Part shown: positions 6,401 to 9,003 of the stretch, in pieces
Position numbering within the stretch: the first letter of the stretch is position 1
Layout: every line of letters begins with the position of its first letter
Assembly: GCA_964644465.1 (NCBI GenBank)
Contig: CAZXVU010000085.1
Coordinates: 1 to 9,003 of the forward strand
Direction of reading: 5' to 3'
Length of the DNA: 9,003 nt
Origin: CAZXVU01 sp964644465
Lineage (GTDB): Bacteria; Chlamydiota; Chlamydiia; Chlamydiales; SM23-39
The notes under the pieces: model-generated
Told to the model about the DNA's origin: nothing
Databases searched by the model: none
What the model saw: the letters and a program-made list of their open reading frames with translations, nothing else
Position numbers and translations under genes: made by a program

Positions 6401-7378
6401 GTGTTTGGCACCATGAGATCGGAACTGGAACCTCAATATCGATCCACCAAAATGCTCCCTTACTTAGAGGCGGGCTTATCAAAAGATTACAAATGGGACA
6501 AAGAAAACACCCGCATCATGCAGTTTACCAAACTCTTTGAAAGCTACATTGCATGGCGTGGAAAGATTCTTGAATTTATCAATGAAATGGAAAAGGAAAA
6601 GAATCAGAAGATCGTCAAAGATCATCCATGGTTAGTACCTTCCTTAAAAGATGTTCTTGTTGGATTGAGTACATTTATTGGAACACTGCCTCAAGAGCTC
6701 CACGCCATCATTGATAGAAAAAATGAGATCATGCGGCGTGACACCGAAGTACAGGCCGAATGGATCATTCGAAGAGATCAAGTGGGAGCCCCTTTCGCAA
6801 AAGATATCGAAAAAGCTTATGCCCTCGTACATAAATTAGAGGCTAGAGATATACCTGACGACGCTATAGTAATCGCCGCTAGAGCTAAATTAGAAGCCGC
6901 TAGAGCCAGATATGACGCTGCACTCGCTCCATTGATTCAGGAAAAGAAAGAGATCGACTTGAAGCGCGAAGCGGAAATTGATGGTCTTTGGTTGGAATGG
7001 CGCGGTGCAAGAACTCCTGAAGAGATAGAAATGATGATTTATGGGACTTTGGCGCAGATGGCTGGGGCATTGAATATCTTAACGCCTAGTTTAGTCATGC
7101 TCTCCATTCCTTTAAGCAGCAAGAGTCTGACCGATTCTCTGACAGATGATTTAAGTCCAGAACTCGAAGCCATGTATAATGAAACAGCCCCGAAAGCCTT
7201 TCAAAATAAAGTAAAAATTCATGACGTAGTCTTAGGAGATGTCATGGAAGGGACTGAACCTTCTGCTCTTTGGCTGCAAGCGGCGCGATGTATGGAAATC
7301 GGGGATAACCTGACAGCGTTTAGCGAATTTATGAGAAGCCGCCAGGCAAAAGAACGGTTGTCTAAGATTATGGCTTAA
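3476..7378 (+). CDS. Large orphan repeat-containing protein, candidate secreted effector
   Basis: I do not recognise this 1300-residue protein. Residues 1-105 are rich in Ser, Thr, Pro, Asn and Gly and probably disordered, with seven Ser/Thr-Pro pairs. There is no signal peptide. Residues about 111-362 contain four or five degenerate repeats of about 50 residues. Residues 363-745 look mostly helical, with recurring helix starts such as LPLDEIQRR, LPIDARIAL and IPKDQREDF. Residues about 750-850 appear richer in beta strand. Highly charged, coiled-coil-like helices lie at about 694-730 and 1075-1170. Residues 1186-1215 carry no charged residue and are fairly hydrophobic. No enzymatic motif was seen. 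The gene has its own promoter and overlaps the 3' end of convergent birA by 11 bp. A Ser/Thr-rich start without a signal peptide fits chlamydial type III secretion substrates, but that is inference; a cytoplasmic scaffold is equally possible. Confidence 0.9.
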   Translation: MTSLTNVNGVVPGSTGANPSIADTPSPETSVSLPTPESQGSRTSSPRTPLKDKAVTHLIVDTSEDEPLADGVQITSPRDLDPPLFPDYLVEEVPDEALTPEQNQNKTISYWRLIYGERAVNRVITTDVNNHIWEPIEQSQLEHRIQLVAARQQELIQNQQEFVGIMRETFGDALIDAIVPADIQTKIMSRKSLQKLFELAQTRYSNKVLMDLQDKFIAALKKEFGDEIIDELIPDERRATLWTESTKAIVLYQLQQRREEQTQFFESNRHLVQPRAFDLIAANVPPGHLLTDRRRDALIAQVFNTHTRFEVQDRRIARLNAEYGADAVRKDLCGFHTEYLISDEMFEDAEKRLKLSKSEQEIGADTLDRVRTFLLKSNQLPLDEIQRRECIVQVCMSPEGFFKMADEGLSAMSTPMVKADPVLWSRLQAAGSLPIDARIALLGEIVGQMERAKDFWSQVDETCKSDLNTEQEIETVVRKYFSLYANGVLVPEAEVFDKIKNVLERQRLGLQIGSDWEQILSMDSMEAAHRGLPNKLLLKKAITAQVAFERELSRLKKIDGYYRYLNQKVDSEIQLLTLFTAIPKDQREDFIAKLSKKDQTVIKELQKKAIGLGKPLSEIVENSIEKRKDVGPQILDIIQDLERFPNTPSYAVDLKYLNPNSSDMRMLSVYTRYYIDRDVDAVTEFRLQFSEPCEELENQIKALNLQIGDGSEPNHQELVAERARLKALQAPLIPFIHEMQEYSREPDPISEVGLYAPLKDYHIIPIGEPLLKDNKGNPLGKWIIVRLAEVRDPIKRAQITSQQASAALLKFLEEAKPLDRMMPNESVYLKYEAGVFSVDPDGDIEICFEDSREVFDTHDSRDLLQRSRREEISPGMYKRRNKEEIQHFKGFKNWKRGLLHKGWSDDRVATAGPDRLEAILTMRSMAQLILSGRLAEFPQAEFQNIGEYFDALMHSELSVLPGSYADDPLFLEAWDVFGTMRSELEPQYRSTKMLPYLEAGLSKDYKWDKENTRIMQFTKLFESYIAWRGKILEFINEMEKEKNQKIVKDHPWLVPSLKDVLVGLSTFIGTLPQELHAIIDRKNEIMRRDTEVQAEWIIRRDQVGAPFAKDIEKAYALVHKLEARDIPDDAIVIAARAKLEAARARYDAALAPLIQEKKEIDLKREAEIDGLWLEWRGARTPEEIEMMIYGTLAQMAGALNILTPSLVMLSIPLSSKSLTDSLTDDLSPELEAMYNETAPKAFQNKVKIHDVVLGDVMEGTEPSALWLQAARCMEIGDNLTAFSEFMRSRQAKERLSKIMA
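3806..4561 (+). repeat. Degenerate tandem protein repeat, about 50 residues per unit
   Basis: The units lie at residues about 111-161, 162-215, 216-270, 271-315 and 316-362 of the large protein. Units 2 and 3 are clearest: FVGIMRETFGDALIDAIVP and FIAALKKEFGDEIIDELIP, each followed by a helix ending in a Gln/Arg-rich stretch. Unit 1 has LIYGERAVNRVI, unit 4 AFDLIAANVP and unit 5 LNAEYGADAVRKDL at the same place. Similarity is at protein level; the DNA has diverged, so the duplications are old. The family is probably an all-helical repeat. Confidence 0.6.
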
Positions 7379-8099
7379 TATCTCCCGATAAGACGGCATG
7401 CATTGTCTTGTCGGGCAGATAAAGGTTGAGCTGCCCATCATTCGTTAGGGAGTGGCAGATCCCCGTCCATTCTTTCTTCCCATCAAAGCAGCGGACAGTT
7501 TGCCCTTTATAGGCGAGCAAGTTTTCAAACTTGCTATGGAACGGCGTAAAGCCTTCTTTCTTGAATTTTTGCAAATCGACGAGAAATTGTTTTTCCAGTT
7601 TTTTCAACAAGGCTTCTTTGTCCCAAGTTTTTCCCGTTTCGATTTTCAAAGAAGAGGCCGGCTTATCGATCTTGGCAGCTGTTTCTGCGTCCATATTCAC
7701 ATTGATCCCAATCCCTAAATAGATTTCGACGAACCGTTCATGGAATGTGGTTTCGCAAAGAATTCCGGAAATTTTTTTGCCGTTTAGCAATATGTCATTT
7801 GGCCATTTGATTTTTGGATGGAGCCCTTCCTGCAATAAAACTGCAGCAAAACTGCACGTCATCACTTGCCCCAGGCTGATTAAATGGAGGGAATTGACGG
7901 GCAGTTGGAAATAGAATGTAGCGTAGAGATTGACACCGCGTGGAGAAACCCAGTTTCGTTGAAAGCGTCCTCTGCCGGCTGTCTGTTCTTCAGCAGAGAT
8001 GCAGGTGATTTTATCGGCTGCAAATGTGTGGCTGTTTTTTTTTGCGTACGTGTTCGTAGAATCGATCTTATCGAGGTGAATATTTATGATCTCAATCAT
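7368..8099 (-). CDS. birA: Biotin-protein ligase (BirA catalytic and C-terminal domains only)
   Basis: The enzyme makes biotinyl-AMP and attaches biotin to a lysine of carrier proteins, most likely the biotin carrier protein of acetyl-CoA carboxylase. From the ATG at 8099 it has 243 residues. Motifs, in that numbering: IDSTNTYA near residue 12, the biotin/adenylate loop GRGRFQRNW at about 42-50, KWPNDILLNGKKISGIL with catalytic Lys98, GIGINVN at about 129-135, and an SH3-like C-terminal domain ending VLSGDIKP. There is no N-terminal helix-turn-helix, so it is a ligase without repressor function. An in-frame ATG at 8135 would add 12 residues. Neither start has a Shine-Dalgarno. I prefer 8099 because the family begins close to this point and because 8135 would leave only five bases before divergent rodA. 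The gene corresponds to CT725. Its end overlaps the large gene by 11 bp. Confidence 0.94.
   Translation of the reverse strand: MIEIINIHLDKIDSTNTYAKKNSHTFAADKITCISAEEQTAGRGRFQRNWVSPRGVNLYATFYFQLPVNSLHLISLGQVMTCSFAAVLLQEGLHPKIKWPNDILLNGKKISGILCETTFHERFVEIYLGIGINVNMDAETAAKIDKPASSLKIETGKTWDKEALLKKLEKQFLVDLQKFKKEGFTPFHSKFENLLAYKGQTVRCFDGKKEWTGICHSLTNDGQLNLYLPDKTMHAVLSGDIKP
7384..7415. terminator. Hairpin at the convergent 3' ends, possible terminator
   Basis: Two 11-base arms, CCCGATAAGAC (7384-7394) and GTCTTGTCGGG (7405-7415), pair with a single T-G wobble around a 10-base loop. The hairpin starts six bases after the stop of the large gene and lies within the last codons of birA. Neither strand has a T-run after it, so it is not a textbook intrinsic terminator. 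It could stop transcription inefficiently in one or both directions, or protect 3' ends. Confidence 0.45.
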
Positions 8100-8140
8100 G
8101 GTTGCATTGTAAAGAATCAGGGGAATAGAATCCATTATGT

Positions 8141-9003
8141 ATGTGGGATCATCGAGTACTGCCGCGGATCGATTTTCGGATTCTTCCTATCATCATTTGC
8201 TTGATGATTGTGAGCTTGCTCGTCATCTCTTCCATGACTGGAGAAGCTGGCGAATGGGAGGCTCCCGCCTTTTGGACTCCTTTAGTCAAAGTACAGCTCA
8301 GATGGTTTTGCCTGGGATGGGCCGTTTTCTTTCTCTGTTCCGCGTTCGACTATCGGAAATTGCGCGATTGGAGTTTATTTCTTTACATGGCGGCGATTTT
8401 GCTGCTAGTCGGTCTTTTCTTTGCCGATCCCATCCAGAATGTCCACAGATGGTATAAAATCCCCGGCATGGCCAGCATCCAGCCCTCTGAACAAGCCAAA
8501 TTGATCGTTGTGATCGTCATAGGGTGGTTCTTAGAAAGGAAGGGGAACCAGGCCGGATCGCTCTCCACGGCTTTGCAAATGGGGCTGATCGTAGGAATTC
8601 CTTTCATTTTGATCTTGAAGCAGCCCGATCTGGGGACAGCCCTGGTCCTTTACCCCATTGCTCTGGTCATGGGCTATTATGGCGGAATCCATACAGTAAT
8701 CATGCGCTTTCTCACTGGGACGGGGATTTTTGCCCTTTTGATCGTCAGCCTCATGTTTCTAGGCTTTCTGTCCCATGAGAAGCTGAGGCCTGTTTTTACG
8801 ACTGTTTTAAAAGAATATCAATATGAGAGGCTCAATCCCAATACCTACCATCAGAAGGCCGCCCAGACGGCCATCGCCATTGGGGGCCTCACAGGGACTG
8901 GGTGGCATAAGTCTGAGTTTTCAGGCCGAAAATGGCTCCCTGCCGCCCATACCGATTCGGTCTTTGCCGCCTTTGGCGAGGAGTTTGGTTTTGTGGGACT
9001 TGT
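8141..9003 (+). CDS. rodA: RodA/FtsW-family (SEDS) peptidoglycan glycosyltransferase, 3' end missing
   Basis: RodA is an integral membrane glycosyltransferase that polymerises lipid II into peptidoglycan together with a class B penicillin-binding protein. In chlamydiae this supports division and the narrow septal peptidoglycan ring. The window holds the first 287 codons, with no in-frame stop up to the edge. ATG 8141 is the first start after an in-frame TAG at 8126. Residues 14-31 are the first membrane helix, with further helices near 52-69, 77-95, 118-130, 145-160, 163-185 and 190-211. Family motifs are HRWYKIPGMASIQPSEQAKL (about 102-121), KQPDLGTALVLYP (about 160-172) and LPAAHTDSVFAAFGEEFGF (about 266-284). 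Asp272 in the last aligns with the essential SEDS aspartate. AGGGGA at 8119-8124 is the nearest Shine-Dalgarno-like sequence but is about 16 nt away. It corresponds to CT726. RodA is likelier than FtsW mainly because of the birA linkage. Confidence 0.93.
   Translation, partial: MWDHRVLPRIDFRILPIIICLMIVSLLVISSMTGEAGEWEAPAFWTPLVKVQLRWFCLGWAVFFLCSAFDYRKLRDWSLFLYMAAILLLVGLFFADPIQNVHRWYKIPGMASIQPSEQAKLIVVIVIGWFLERKGNQAGSLSTALQMGLIVGIPFILILKQPDLGTALVLYPIALVMGYYGGIHTVIMRFLTGTGIFALLIVSLMFLGFLSHEKLRPVFTTVLKEYQYERLNPNTYHQKAAQTAIAIGGLTGTGWHKSEFSGRKWLPAAHTDSVFAAFGEEFGFVGL

Noticed and set aside
8137..8457. 106-codon plus-strand open frame beginning four bases before rodA
   Set aside because: The overlapping frame encodes RodA with clear SEDS motifs that continue to the window edge; this frame has no recognisable protein features.

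Overview
This window is very probably from a member of the Chlamydiae, most likely an environmental, amoeba-associated lineage rather than a Chlamydia species. It carries the set known in Chlamydia trachomatis as CT720-CT726 (nifU, nifS, pgm, an rRNA pseudouridine synthase, birA, rodA). The short phosphoglycerate mutase and the fused NifU-like protein also fit. The assignment rests on gene content and gene order recalled from C. trachomatis, not on a database search.

Layout, left to right. An rRNA pseudouridine synthase lies on the minus strand (25-729, or to 750 with a TTG start). Divergent from it is a tightly packed plus-strand operon: gpmA (800-1477), a NifS-like gene (1474-2625, ATGA overlap) and a NifU-like gene (2625-3377, TAATG overlap). 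After a 98-bp, roughly 86% A/T gap with a recognisable promoter comes one 1300-codon gene of unknown function (3476-7378). Its 3' end overlaps by 11 bp the end of birA, a minus-strand biotin-protein ligase (7368-8099, possibly to 8135). rodA, the SEDS glycosyltransferase gene, starts divergently at 8141 and runs off the right edge. No RNA genes, insertion sequences, CRISPR arrays or attachment sites were seen.

Most of the window is housekeeping: rRNA modification, glycolysis, biotinylation (probably of acetyl-CoA carboxylase) and peptidoglycan synthesis. Two things are not ordinary. First, the NifS/NifU pair looks biochemically altered. In the NifS-like protein the PLP-binding lysine and several other cofactor residues are replaced. 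In the IscU-like half of the partner at least two of the three Fe-S ligand cysteines are gone, yet its C-terminal Nfu domain keeps CxxC. This suggests a co-evolved module that has lost cysteine desulfuration, or does something else.

Second, the 1300-residue protein has a Ser/Thr/Pro-rich disordered N-terminus, a degenerate tandem repeat of about 50 residues, long helical segments and an uncharged hydrophobic stretch near the C-terminus. It sits between blocks whose relative orientation differs from C. trachomatis. It is a good candidate for a lineage-specific secreted effector, but this is inference.
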